DNA from: Embiotoca jacksoni
Taxonomy: Eukaryota; Chordata; Actinopteri; Embiotocidae
Assembly (NCBI GenBank): GCA_022577435.1
Contig: JAKOON010000012.1
Span: 12,358,585 to 12,422,584 of the forward strand
DNA length: 64,000 bases
Direction: 5' to 3'
Position numbers and translations under genes: made by a program. Positions 1-11,017 of this stretch are shown here, piece by piece. Every line of letters begins with the position of its first letter. The stretch's first letter is position 1. Below the pieces are notes generated by a model. It worked only from the letters and a program-made list of their open reading frames with translations, made no database searches and had not been told where the DNA came from.

Positions 1-918
1 GATGCCAAGAGACCACTGAGAAGCGACTCCAAAGCAGAGGGATAAATTTAATATTAATTGAATTACTTCACTGCTCTATGTTAAACTGCCTCCATGAAAT
101 TGCCAGGTTGAGGGAGATCCTTTATACTGTATATTACAAATGTTTATGGTGGTATGTGGTACAGCTACAGCACAGGGGATGTAAGAGTATTATTATTAGT
201 ATTATTATTATTATAACTCAAAAAAATAGTTGTGTTTTAGTGGACTGTTTCTTATTGTTTAATAAAAACAAAATGTTGAGGAAAATGAGGGAACTCATAT
301 TTTCCTGTGCGAAAGAAAAAAAACAAAAAAATTGTGCCAATTGCCTCAAACGAAACCTTGCAATATTTCCCTACACACAGGCTGGATATTTGCAAATATT
401 AGTGTCCCCAGAGCCGAGTGTCAGCCTTGACCATGGCTATAGTGTCCTTTCATTTCCAGCCACGGTATCATTTACAGCTCTTAAACATAATGAGAGCTCT
501 ATGTTAAACAGCCGTAATTAGTGACACTGATTGTTAGAGCTAATCTATTCGGAGCAGCTGTGGTGTTTTTTCCCCTATTTTGATCTCTGTAAAGGGTTGA
601 AAAAGAAAGAAAGAAAAAAAAAAACCCGGCGCCCATCGTACACAAGGATTTGAAAGACACACATAAACAAACACACCTGCACACATGCGTAAAATACTGC
701 GTGCACCCACAGCCATACGTGCACGGGAAAACATGGTATACCAGTGTGGCGTTAAAATAAATTTCCCCTTCTTCTCTCCTTGAAGTTTTTTTTCCTCCCT
801 GTTTTTTTTCCCCTTCAAACACAATAACAATATTTATCCTCTTTCTCTTTCAGTGTAGCGGATTAGTGAAACCTTAAAACAGCTCCCCCCCCCCCCCCTC
901 TCTTTCAGTCCATCTCAC
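1..918 (-). other. slc6a3 intron (open at left edge)
   Basis: Sequence downstream of the exon that ends at 919. It is AT-rich and holds a poly-C run at 885-898, short ATT repeats near 190-215 and A/T runs. The next slc6a3 exon is not present. The reading frames here are low-complexity and resemble no protein I know. Confidence 0.8.
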
Positions 919-1129
919 CTCCTCCGTTCTTGTAGCAGAGGTAAGGGAATCTCCAAACATTCGCCAGGTCCACAGCGAATCCGATCACAGACAGGAGAAA
1001 GTCGATTTTCTTTCCCCATGTCTCCCTCTCCTCCTCCCCGCTGGGGTTAGTCTGAGTCTGAGTTGGAGCCACCAAGGTAGTCGAGGTGAACTGGACCCCG
1101 TTCTGCTCCTTTACAAGGACCAGCTCGAC
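919..1129 (-). CDS. slc6a3: slc6a3 second coding exon (TM1)
   Basis: 211 nt: 70 codons plus one base, between acceptor CCCTCAG and donor GTGAGA. It carries the end of the cytosolic N-tail and all of TM1. Residues 70-73 (FAVD) and the following ANVWRFPY form part of the Na+ and substrate site in this family. The exon ends inside the YKNGGG motif, a standard SLC6 exon boundary. Confidence 0.95.
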
Positions 1130-1692
1130 CTGAGGGGTCATCAGGTTTACAATCAGTCAAATACAATGTTGGATCAGAAGTTTCAAACAGAAAGAACATG
1201 TTTTTCCAACTAGTGTTAGAAAAGTTACTTGTGCCTGAATATCAAACTATTTGTAAAACATTTTTTTACTTCAGTTCAGACGTATTTTCATCACGCTTTA
1301 ATGCTCATTATGCATCATCACTATACAATTTTGATGTAATAGAACCACAAACACATCATATAAATACACTGAACGCATGTGATTTAATGACAGTTTGACC
1401 CTCATTTTTTTATTATTCTTTTACTTCCCACACATGGCGGACGGCACCTATCGGCTTTACTTCGTGCACCAAGCAGAGCTTTTCGTCAGGTCCTCGGTAC
1501 CGCAGGGTTCAGTTCAAAACATTGTAAATATTCCCCCACAAAGTCAAGACAAATTCAGTAGAAAAGAAATGGAGAAATTTGCACAACGCAGTGAATCAAC
1601 GTGAACCACCACATGCGTCTCAGGTCTGTACTGACCTCTTTGGGACCCGTCGTGTTGGAAGCGGGTTTTTCTGGGGCCACGACTGAGGACAT
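919..1692 (-). CDS. slc6a3: sodium-dependent dopamine transporter, 5' coding part (partial gene)
   Basis: Two exons, 1692-1636 and 1129-919, joined phase 0 across a GT-AG intron, give the first 89 residues plus one base of codon 90. The N-terminus reads MSSVVAPEKP, then a PKE-VELVLVKEQNGVQ block close to human DAT. RETWGKKIDF and the first transmembrane helix (about 62-83) follow, with FAVDLANVWRFPYLCYKNGG. Asp73 matches the substrate-amine-binding Asp79 of human DAT. The product is a 12-helix plasma-membrane Na+/Cl- symporter that takes dopamine back into dopaminergic neurons. MSSVVAP and VKEQNGVQ favour DAT over the noradrenaline transporter, and the neighbour lpcat1 supports this by synteny. 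I chose the ATG at 1692 because it precedes SSVVAP. The frame stays open upstream to another ATG at 1818, so a longer N-terminus is possible. The remaining exons lie beyond position 1. Confidence 0.93.
1130..1635 (-). other. slc6a3 intron between the two N-terminal coding exons
   Basis: A 506-bp GT-AG intron, donor GTCAGT at 1635 and acceptor CTCAG ending at 1130. It splits the tail between residues 19 and 20. Its last 12 bases read ATG ACC CCT CAG in frame with the downstream exon. Confidence 0.85.
1636..1692 (-). CDS. slc6a3: slc6a3 first coding exon (19 codons)
   Basis: Encodes residues 1-19, the intracellular tail before TM1. It ends ...GPKE and is followed by the donor GTCAGT. The context before ATG has a purine (G) at -3. 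The 5' UTR boundary is not clear. The reverse-complement upstream sequence offers several pyrimidine-rich stretches, and a non-coding first exon further right is likely because mammalian DAT has one. Confidence 0.85.
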
Positions 1693-3844
1693 CACGGCGA
1701 CAGGGACTCTCTCTGTCAGCGTGAAACGGTGCGCAGCCTTTGAGAGAGAAATGCCGGCAGTTGTAGCAGAGGAAAGAAGGTGACGAGCATTTGGTGCAGA
1801 GTGAGAGACAGCAAACATAGTAAAAGGGAAATGAGAAATAAGGTTTATTGCTGCAAATACACAAAGCCTTCAGGGGGACTCATAACAACATTTGAGCAAA
1901 TATGTAACAATAAAAAGCTGAAAATGAAAACCTTTTCAACACTTAAGCTGTAATATGAAAAAAAAAATACAGTTTTTAGAAAAATGGCAAAGATTTGTTC
2001 TGCATGTTCAACAGCCTGCAGGGCGAATACACAATGATTATGGGTACATAAATGTACTTCCAGCTTTTGAGTTGTTTGATGAAACACATACTGAGTAAGA
2101 GGAGAGTGGAGAAAAGCAACAAGAAGTGATGGGATCCGGGTAACGAGAGGAGATGGGGGAGCATCTCTACAAGCTCATCACTGCGTGCTCATTTCATTTT
2201 ACACTTGTTGATCGCCATTTTGCGTACAGATTTGGCCCAGCACATACGCACCCTGTCTAACCCCCACGACATGTTGTACGTCAGATTTAATTCAGTTTAG
2301 AGGTGTTAAAGTGAACATATTTTTATCACTAAAAGTACCAATATAAGGGCCCAGAGCTGTTCGTTGTTTTAATGTTTTCTTTTTTTTTTGATTTTTTTTT
2401 TTCAGTAGGTTCTCAAAAATGGAATCTGCTTTTGTAAAGATCATGTCATTTTATTTAAACCTTTCCCATTGAATTGCTAAAACATTTTCCCAAATTTAAA
2501 AGAGGTTACATTTGAAACAAAATTCTCTTCAAAACTAAAACAAAAAAAAGAAACAAACTCACCTTTGAAAAATGGCAGGTCAAAGCTTCTCAAGTTGTCA
2601 CTTTGAAGTATTTAATTCCAATGCTGATGTTCTTCAGTGCGCTGTAAACTGATGCTGATCATATTTATGCAGACATTCGCTGATAAATTAGATTCGGACC
2701 CGGATTAAAAGCCGAGATGTTGAGCAAAAAACAGGAAGAAAAAAGACTGATAGTCACAGTGAGACAGGAGATGAGGATAAAGACAGAAAAAGATGAGAGG
2801 AACTGGCAATCTATGATGAGTTGTAGAAAGCCCTCCCTCCTTGGCGCTGGTGACAGACTCACAGAGACCAGAGCACCCTGTGGTCTCTCGTATGGAGATC
2901 TGTCTGCGGGACCACTCTTGAAATATGAGAAACAATCAACAACCCCCCCCTCCCATCACCGTCACTCTCCTCCCTCCCTACTCACCCAAGCTTCATCCGT
3001 TCCTCCTCCTCCTCCTCTCTCACATGTCATTGCATTTTTTCGCACCTGATTTAAGCATTTTTCTGGATGCCGTTTAAAGTCTATGGGATAAAAACAACAA
3101 CAACAAAGATATTTCAACATGTTCACACATGTATTTTTCTATTTTCCCTTTGTAATTTTTGGTTTGAGTCCCAAATCCATAAGCAACATTTTATGACAGT
3201 GATAATGACTGTCTAAACGTATTAAACTGATTTCAGTGGAGAGCCTATTTCTGCTTTCATTCGACAGTTTCTCTGTGGATGATAAATGAATGTAGTTGTG
3301 GTTAACTCTGTCCATAGGCTTGATGTTGAAGTGACTTATCTTAGCGGTAGCGGTGTTGGCAGCAATCTGGTGCAAATTCAGTAATCAAAGGAGTCTTCAT
3401 CGGTAAGTGAGCGAAAAGATGGAAAAAACAAGTTATTTAAAGCTCCTGGAAGCTTGACTTAACACCTTAAGTGTTTCTTGAATGAAACACCCCTCAGTAT
3501 CATCATCACAGTAAAATAAAAATCAGATGCAGAACTCTGTGTGGTGTGGTTTCTTGTATTTGATTGACATTAACTTGGCAACATAAGCAAACAGCCCAAC
3601 AACTGTCTAATTTTGATTTAAACGTTGCTGATCGATTGGTTCGTGGGATTAAGCGACATACATTTTTTCCAACTGAGCCCCCACCCAAAATAACGGCCAA
3701 AAACCCAAACACGGAAATCTCTGAATTAAAAAAAACAACAACAACCCTGAGCTTTGGCAGGTCATTCTGTGTTCATGCAGGACACAGTTTCTCATAGTAT
3801 GACACGGATTAAGAAAATACATTTTAAGGGACTGTAATTCTCGT

Positions 3845-4345
3845 CTATCTTGTTTTTCCGTAGGCGACATCAAATCCCCTCCTTGCCGGTCACCATGAAA
3901 CCAGCTGCCCTTTCCTCTTCTTCTGTCCTGGCTCCACCCATAAAAGACCCTAATGACCCACCTGCAACACAGTTAAAGCAGAAATCTCATTACCTGTAAT
4001 GTCCAACAGCCTAAACACAATCCGTCATGACACCCAGACCTCTCCCATTTCAAACTCAAGCAAAATAAGAGCAGGGCACCAAATAACACAATCAGCCCGC
4101 TCCCCACGGACAGATTTATGACCCGCGCGTCCAGAATGACAGCTTGTTGTTTGCACGCCAATCACGGTGATCAATTGGCCACTAATCCCATCCTCTGCCG
4201 CCACCACAACGCACACCTCTAAAGTGCAATCATTCACCGAGCCCCGGGCCTCATATCAGAAATTGTTGGGTCGATGCAAGTCGTGCCGGAATTATGAGGT
4301 CTCCGATGTTTGCTTGGACAACGACGAGTTGGACGTAATCGAGTG
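3845..4345. promoter_or_regulatory. candidate slc6a3 upstream regulatory element
   Basis: About 500 bp of balanced, low-repeat sequence between A/T-rich and GA-rich flanks, about 2.2-2.7 kb upstream of the slc6a3 start. It contains a bicoid-type TAATCC word at 4183-4188 and a CAATTGG-type word just before it. Three more GGATTA words lie at 2702-2707, 3646-3651 and 3806-3811. This is a judgement from sequence texture and motifs; conservation was not tested. Confidence 0.25.
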
Positions 4346-4705
4346 GCTTGTTTTCATACATAAACAGCTGCGGCCCACGGAGGAGAAGGGACCAAGACGA
4401 CGAGGAGGCGGAGGGGGAAGGATCGGGAACAGAAGATGGCTGAGCGAGGGAAGGAAGAGGGAAAGGAGAGGGGTAGCAGAGAGAGGAAATAAAAGGAAAA
4501 ACAAAAAGCAAAGATGATGATCAAAGTGATGCGAACTAAAGCCTTTCCTTCCAGCCCAACCTGTCCTGAAAAAAAAAGCATTTAGTTCCACGAGCTGACA
4601 ACAACAAACGTCCTGCCTTGACCTGAACATGTATTTTCCATTCTAACGGGTTTTGTTCCGCTTTGTTGACGCTCTTGCATCTGGATCTGAAACGGCACAA
4701 AACAT

Positions 4706-4708
<3 letters not shown>

Positions 4709-4749
<41 letters not shown>
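4709..4749. repeat. (GA)n microsatellite
   Basis: About 20 perfect GA units in the slc6a3-lpcat1 intergenic region. Confidence 0.98.
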
Positions 4750-4753
<4 letters not shown>

Positions 4754-5463
4754 AACCACAAGCTTCTCTTCCACCCGTCTTGCTTCGTCTGAGCAACGTC
4801 TGCTTACTCCTGCAGGAGGAAAGAAAAGTCGCACAAAAGAGGAATTAGGACAAATTCTTGATCTATTCAGCCATGAGCACCGATTTCAAACAATTAGAAC
4901 TTTGCCCCCCCCCCAAAAAAAAAAACACAGACTACCATTTCACCTGCTGAGGAACGCAGCGGGGACTCTCGACAAAGTCTCATTCGGTAACAACCGATGT
5001 CGTGTCGAATGAGATCTGCAAGAAGGGAGTAGTTGTTGGTTAAAAGAAAACATTTAATTAGTAAGTGTTCACTCGAATTATTCACTGAGAAAATGCCACA
5101 GGCACTTTGTTTCCAGTTACATACCAAGAAAGGGAGCAGCTAAGGCCCCGCTAAACACGAGGGGATATTACTAAACCTTGAGATACAACAGCTCTCAGAG
5201 CAGACACATTTGAACTAAATGTCTTTAAGCATGGCAACGTGTTCATTATGACATAGCTAACGCACTGATGTTTAGCATGTATAACGGTTTGTTCTTAAGC
5301 TGAGCGAGTTACGCTGATATTTGTATAATTGGGACCAAGCAAAGAGCAGCAGAGGCTGATGAGAATAGTCACTCGTTTGAGAGACATTTGGTCATAAACC
5401 CAAGGACAAGTTCCAGGAGCGTCACGTGAGCAGAGCAGACATCTACAGGCGTTTCAATTAAAA

Positions 5464-5464
<1 letters not shown>

Positions 5465-5523
<59 letters not shown>
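5465..5523. repeat. (CA)n microsatellite
   Basis: About 29 perfect CA units. Confidence 0.98.
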
Positions 5524-5525
<2 letters not shown>

Positions 5526-6436
5526 ATCATGGAACTAGAGGAACAAGTCAGGAGATTGCCCACGTAGTTACAATTCATCCTCTGGGCACCACGGATGTCT
5601 GTAGAAACTCTCAACAACAAAACCTCCGACAGCTGTTAAAATAATTCAGTCGGGAGCAAACTGGTGGTCGAACCAAAGGGACTGACCGGTCAGCAAAATC
5701 TCGAGAGCCGTGCAGCTAAAACATGGCAGACCTGCAGGGAGAGGGACATGAGAGGGTTAGATGTACTTCATATTCAGTTAGAGCTTAAAACTACCACTCA
5801 GCCAGTGCAAATCCTTCAATCAATGTAAAAAAAAAAAACTCCGTTTTTGTAGAGCCACATACATAATACAGACACTTCATTTAAAATGTATCGATAGTCT
5901 CGAGGCCCGTTTCCAGGGTCTTCGTAGCAGCTCTCATTATGCATCTCATTTACAATAAAGCTCAATATATTACAAATCATAATACAATACATTTAATGGG
6001 ACGCAGAACAGCTTGAGGTAAGTTTAAAATGACTGTACCTTCTCCATGCTACCTCAAGGGGGAGACATTTATACATTAATCTGGCAGTTGAGGACATATT
6101 ATTTTTTTTATTTTTTTTAAATGTAGCCCTGCTTGCAGTAAGGCATATTTGGAGGATTCAGTGAGACTGGAACTACTAAACTGATACCACAATTACACTT
6201 TCTCCTTAAGACCTTTTGTTTTCCAATTCAAAACTAAGAATGCAAAATTAACTTTGTTGTAAGCAGTAAAAAAAAATCACTGCAATCACTGCATTTGTGA
6301 TATAAAGTATGAATATGCAAAATGCGTATGGTCATGTATGTTCTATTGGCCATCAATGTCAGCCTAGTATGTTCATTATTTTGAAAAAAAAAAAAAATCT
6401 ACATTTGCAAATGTTTTCTTGCATTCCACACCCTCA

Positions 6437-6439
<3 letters not shown>

Positions 6440-6504
<65 letters not shown>
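6440..6504. repeat. (CA)n microsatellite
   Basis: About 32 uninterrupted CA units. Confidence 0.98.
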
Positions 6505-6506
<2 letters not shown>

Positions 6507-7435
6507 CAACACACACTTCACCATTTCCCATCGTGACAGTGACACAGCTATGCGTTAATGTTTCTTCTTTAATTCCATCCAAGAGTCACATTAACAAGTT
6601 ATATCATCATAGCAGTCCTGAACAAATTCAAAGTAGCTTGCAGTAATGACTCTTCATCAAAATGCATTAATAAAATAAAACCTGTTTAGTATAGAAAAAG
6701 ACAGGAAGTAAAGCTACAGAGAAAAAACAAAAACAAAAACAAACAAACAAACAAACAAAAAAACAGTTCAGTTTTTTGGTCCACGCACAGTAAGCCATCA
6801 GAAAGACAATATCGCTCTGGAAGAGTACACAAGTCTTTCGTCTTAGGCTCACTGCTGGACAAACTGTTGTAAGCAGGCAGCAGTAGCATAAATACAAGTT
6901 TCTCTTGCAGGTTTATAGTTTTCTCAGATTGATACCAAGTAGAAAAAAAAAATAAAAATAGGTTCACCTCTACGGAGGTATTTGAAGCAAAGGGAAGTGA
7001 AACAAGAGCGAAAAGAGATGGACCCAGTATTTTCATACAGCCCCACTGCAGAAATATTCTGACTGTAAAAACTGAAGATATATAAAAGTACATATTTAAT
7101 TTGCTGATGAAGTATAATAACATTTAGACCTTCCAATGAAGTTTTCCGTTTAAAACAAAAGTGCATGAGGGGTTACTGTGGCTCAGTACGTTTCATTCTG
7201 GGTCGGTGTTTTCAAATATCAATTTTCAGTTTGTGATTCCCAATCAGATTCCCAGTTTATGTACAAAAAACATTGTCGTTTCCCCTCATACACACAAAGT
7301 GAATTGTATAATTAACCACATGGTGTATAATCACATCACTAAAGGAGTACATCTAATACTTATCCATTTCACGGTGCAAACAGGTTTAACTCATTCAAAT
7401 CTTTACGTTGATGCCAAGTCCTATAATTTTACTAA

Positions 7436-7441
7436 TTTATT
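7436..7441 (-). terminator. candidate lpcat1 polyadenylation signal AATAAA
   Basis: TTTATT on the plus strand is AATAAA on the minus strand. It is the first canonical signal I found reading downstream from the lpcat1 stop at 10785, and would give a 3' UTR of about 3.35 kb. Another AATAAA lies at 6107-6112. Variant signals could end the transcript earlier. Confidence 0.35.
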
Positions 7442-8578
7442 TTCAAGCTACAAAATTTCCATATCCTGAGACTAAACAGAAAAGTAGGTTTAAAAAGTGT
7501 TTAAACCAACCAAAAATAATGTGGGGGGGGGGGGGGGGGGGGGCAAGGAACAGCTTTCTTTGTGTGATCCCTAATTTCCTCTGTGGTCCCATTACTGTAG
7601 AAAATATATGAATGCAAAAACTATTCTTGGTAACAAAATTGAGCTGTAATACTATAACCTAAAAAAAACATATACTCTCGAGCAATGTGAAATTTCTTTA
7701 AAAAAAAAATACATAAATAATAAATTTGAAAGTGCAAGCACAAATACATTAAATTTCAGGGGAAAAAAGTAGTCAGGGGAAAATGCTAATAGATTGTGAT
7801 ATAATATATCAAATGCGAGTTTGTTTGTGTGTGTGTGTGTGCAGTCTGGAGTGTTTGTGTGATGCGGCCTGTCATGTGGCAGCGTTTAACCTCAAGGCCT
7901 GACACACTTACACACTCACACTTTGCTCAGTTCAACCTGCACGTCTAAAACATCACAAAAAAAAAAAAAGGAAAGGAAACAAAAAAAATGGTGAGAAGGT
8001 TCAAACGGGGATAAAAAGCGTACATTTGAAAACCATCGTTTCTTAGGAAAATGTCCGCTGGAGATCAGCGCTTTGAGTAGCTTCTGATTGTGACAAGATT
8101 GTCTATACATTCTCTTTTTTTTTTAGCATAAAAATTATATAGATTCAAGGCTATCGGTTTCCATATGAAATCTGCATTTTGTTTCTAAGCAGTCAACTCA
8201 GCGATAATAGTAATAATATAACAATAAAACTTTACACTGTGTAGGAGGAATACAGCACAAAACAACTGCAGTATTATACAAAAGGAAAAGAAAAAACATG
8301 TGGCTCATTTTTCACCATCAATACAATCTGCAGAGGAGAGAAGATCACAGATCTTTGTCATGGCAGTGAAAATAAAAATCATTCATATACGTATATCAAA
8401 AATTCACAGAATGTCCTGCATTTGGAATATTCAAAATACATATCAGAACTCTTCAAAAGCATACATCTTGAGAAGGCTTAATAGATGTGAAATATAGCTT
8501 CACTGAAAGCCGTAATGGGGATACATATACAGTATACATTGTCATGGATGAGATGGGAATGCGAGGACTTTACAGAAA

Positions 8579-8618
<40 letters not shown>

Positions 8619-9947
8619 GTAAATCCTTGTGCGATAGCGGTAAAGAAAAAAAGTCGGACTAGAAACAGATCGTGTATCCTTCCATCTGCTGAGGAGACAT
8701 ATTCCCTTTAACAATGAGTTTGTCTATAAAACACGATGTAAAGCACTGAAAAGTTTGACCGCAGCAGTAACACAACCTTGGTTTTGTGAGTTTCACGTTA
8801 CTTTGTGTGTTTCCAGAGAGAGAAAGAGAAGAAGAAAAAAAATAACCAAGCTGTTGCTGGCAAATGATTGAAGCGAGCGTCATTGTGTTATCTAGAAATA
8901 GAAGTACGCGGGACAGTGACTGACGATTGCGGTTCCAGATCATATTTCCTGAATTAAAATCAGACGAAAAAGAACTAAAGTCGGGGAGAATCTCGAAACC
9001 GTAAACGTTCTTTCCGATATCACAGTACGAGCAGCCTAAAATCGAAAAGTTAAAAGACAAACCCTCTCCACCATTTGTCTTGATTTGAGATAAAACTGTA
9101 AATCCTCAATATCCTTTCATTTTTAATTCAAATTTGACAGCAGAGGCCCCACTCCACCTCTGATCGTGAATTCATTTTGCGGCCACAGGCCGCATGTCAG
9201 TGTACCGAGAACTTTCAAATTAAACCACAGTCGGTGATAAATACGTTTGAGCCAATTTGACCACCACTCACAAAAACTTCACAACAAAGGTATAAATAAT
9301 ACCACAGGCGGACACTTTTCCCAATCGAAGACCCTCAAACGATCCCTCAAATGCGATTGATTAGATGCAAAGGGACTTTGAAACATGCCTTGGTGAATAA
9401 TAACGGCACACATTTTCGTTCATGCAGATCAGAAACACGAAGGACACGTTTACAGGTGACTCCGGGGCCAAATGCGTCCTTCAAAGTAAACAGACTGAGG
9501 AGCCGTACGCTGTGAAAAGGGCAGGAATGATTAAGAAGTTGTTGTTTTTTTTAACAGTGTAATGCAGTAAGGGACGTAGTACAACCGTGCCTCTAACATA
9601 ACCACCTGACTGAATGTGCTTTCAGTGATCACATACTGTGAAGTTTTCCCTTAAAGCCATTACACCGCTCGCTCACAGGGACAGTACAAACACGAGGTGG
9701 CATTAAGTCGTCCAATGAATTTTTGGTCCACGTTGTGAAATTTCGAATAAAAATGAATTTGAGAGAAATAACAATGCAAGGTTTATGTGAATGAGGGATG
9801 ACTGGACAAAAGAGTACTGATGTCATAGAAAAAGAAAAACAAAGTTTACATGCACGTAACCCACCGAGCGCCAAAAATGATGACATCATACGAGTTAAAT
9901 TTTTCATTTTTGTCACTGAACCCTGAGCTAAATCAAATACATCATTG

Positions 9948-9983
<36 letters not shown>

Positions 9984-10784
9984 ACAGGCTCATAGCAGTT
10001 ATGACCATCAACTAGCAGAGACCTGAGTTCACCTCAAATGTGGCTAGTGAAGTTAAAAGCTCCAAGTAGTCAAACAATTGTCACCGGTACCATCAGGTCT
10101 TCCCTCTTTCCATATATATTCCTCAGTACTGCTCAAAATAACATGAGCCCATGCATTCTGCACTTTCAATTCAAAAAGGCAGTTACCATTAAAGAGAGGA
10201 AATGAAAAAAAAAAAAATGAAAAAAAAGTGACATATAAATGAGAATCAAACACTGATTTCATGTAAAATTAGTTCACTTCAATGTCCAGGCCAGACTTGG
10301 TTTTGTCTTGCTTCCCTTGTTTTAAAAACATGCGCAGTCTGTATCATGTTGGAGGGAAAAGAAAAGAAAAGAAGAAATGAAACAAAACATCTGCCCCGGG
10401 AATCCTAAAAAGAGCTTGCCCTTCAAGTATTTAAGCATTGTTTCTGAAACGGCCGTTGTTTGGCATTTTGACGATTCTTGCTATGAAAAAAGGAAAACAA
10501 AAAAAAGGAAAAAGAATTTATCACAAAATAAACTGTTGAAAAGCTGAAAATAACTTCTTAAATTCCATGGACACAATATTAGTTATACAAAAGAAAAAAA
10601 GAAAAAAAAAAAAGAAAAAAGGGCAAGGTAAACTTCTTAAATTTGTGTTGTTGTGGTTACTGAAATGTAGTCCCTTACTGTTTACACACGTTACTAAGAA
10701 GTAACCAACTACTCTCTGGCCCTTACACAACACCCTCTCACCAGGAGAGGCGTTTGTTTTCTCCCGCCACATTTTGAAACCGTT
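7442..10784 (-). other. lpcat1: probable lpcat1 3' UTR
   Basis: No spliced coding continues beyond the stop at 10785, and the region shows no other gene. It is AT-rich (TTTTA and ATTTA words) with a poly-A run at 8587-8615, a (CA)n tract at 9955-9983 and short A-rich stretches. Its extent is inferred from the first AATAAA downstream of the stop; transcripts could end earlier. Confidence 0.4.
7523..7543. repeat. poly-G run of 21
   Basis: 21 consecutive G on the plus strand, hence C in the lpcat1 transcript if the 3' UTR reaches this far. It lies about 80-100 bp upstream, in the transcript sense, of the candidate poly(A) signal. Confidence 0.97.
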
Positions 10785-11017
10785 TTAGTTGTGTTTCTTG
10801 AGGAGTCCATCTTTTGTGCCATCGTGGTCGCTGGGGCCAAAGTCGGGACAGATGCCGTTAGCCGCTTTGCTGGTGGCAGTGCCTTGCAGGTTCGGGGTAG
10901 ACAGGCTGGACTGCGTTTGGTGACCGTGGCAGGGACCACTGTGAAGGCCTGCTTTTTCTGTGTGAAGGTAGTCCTCGGCAAAGTCTGGGTGCTGCTCCAC
11001 AAAGCTTCGGAACTTGT
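10785..11017 (-). CDS. lpcat1: lpcat1 exon 14 (C-terminus and stop)
   Basis: Completes Asp474, then KFRSFVEQHPDFAEDYLHTE and a diverged tail rich in S/T/G/H. It contains NGICPDFGPSDHDGTKDG, similar to human NGFCADFSPENSDAGRKP, and ends KKHN then TAA at 10787-10785. Confidence 0.95.

Larger units (their letters stand above)
1693..7400. other. intergenic region between slc6a3 and lpcat1
   Basis: About 5.7 kb from the slc6a3 start to the likely lpcat1 3' end. It should hold the slc6a3 promoter and any upstream non-coding exon, but I could not fix a transcription start. Visible contents are a low-repeat stretch at 3845-4345 (separate entry), (GA)n at 4709-4749, (CA)n at 5465-5523 and 6440-6504, and short A/T runs. 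No coding sequence was recognised. Confidence 0.6.

Noticed and set aside
6686..7123. 145-codon minus-strand frame downstream of lpcat1
   Set aside because: Phe/Leu/Cys-rich translation of T-rich DNA; beyond the likely transcript end, with no homology.
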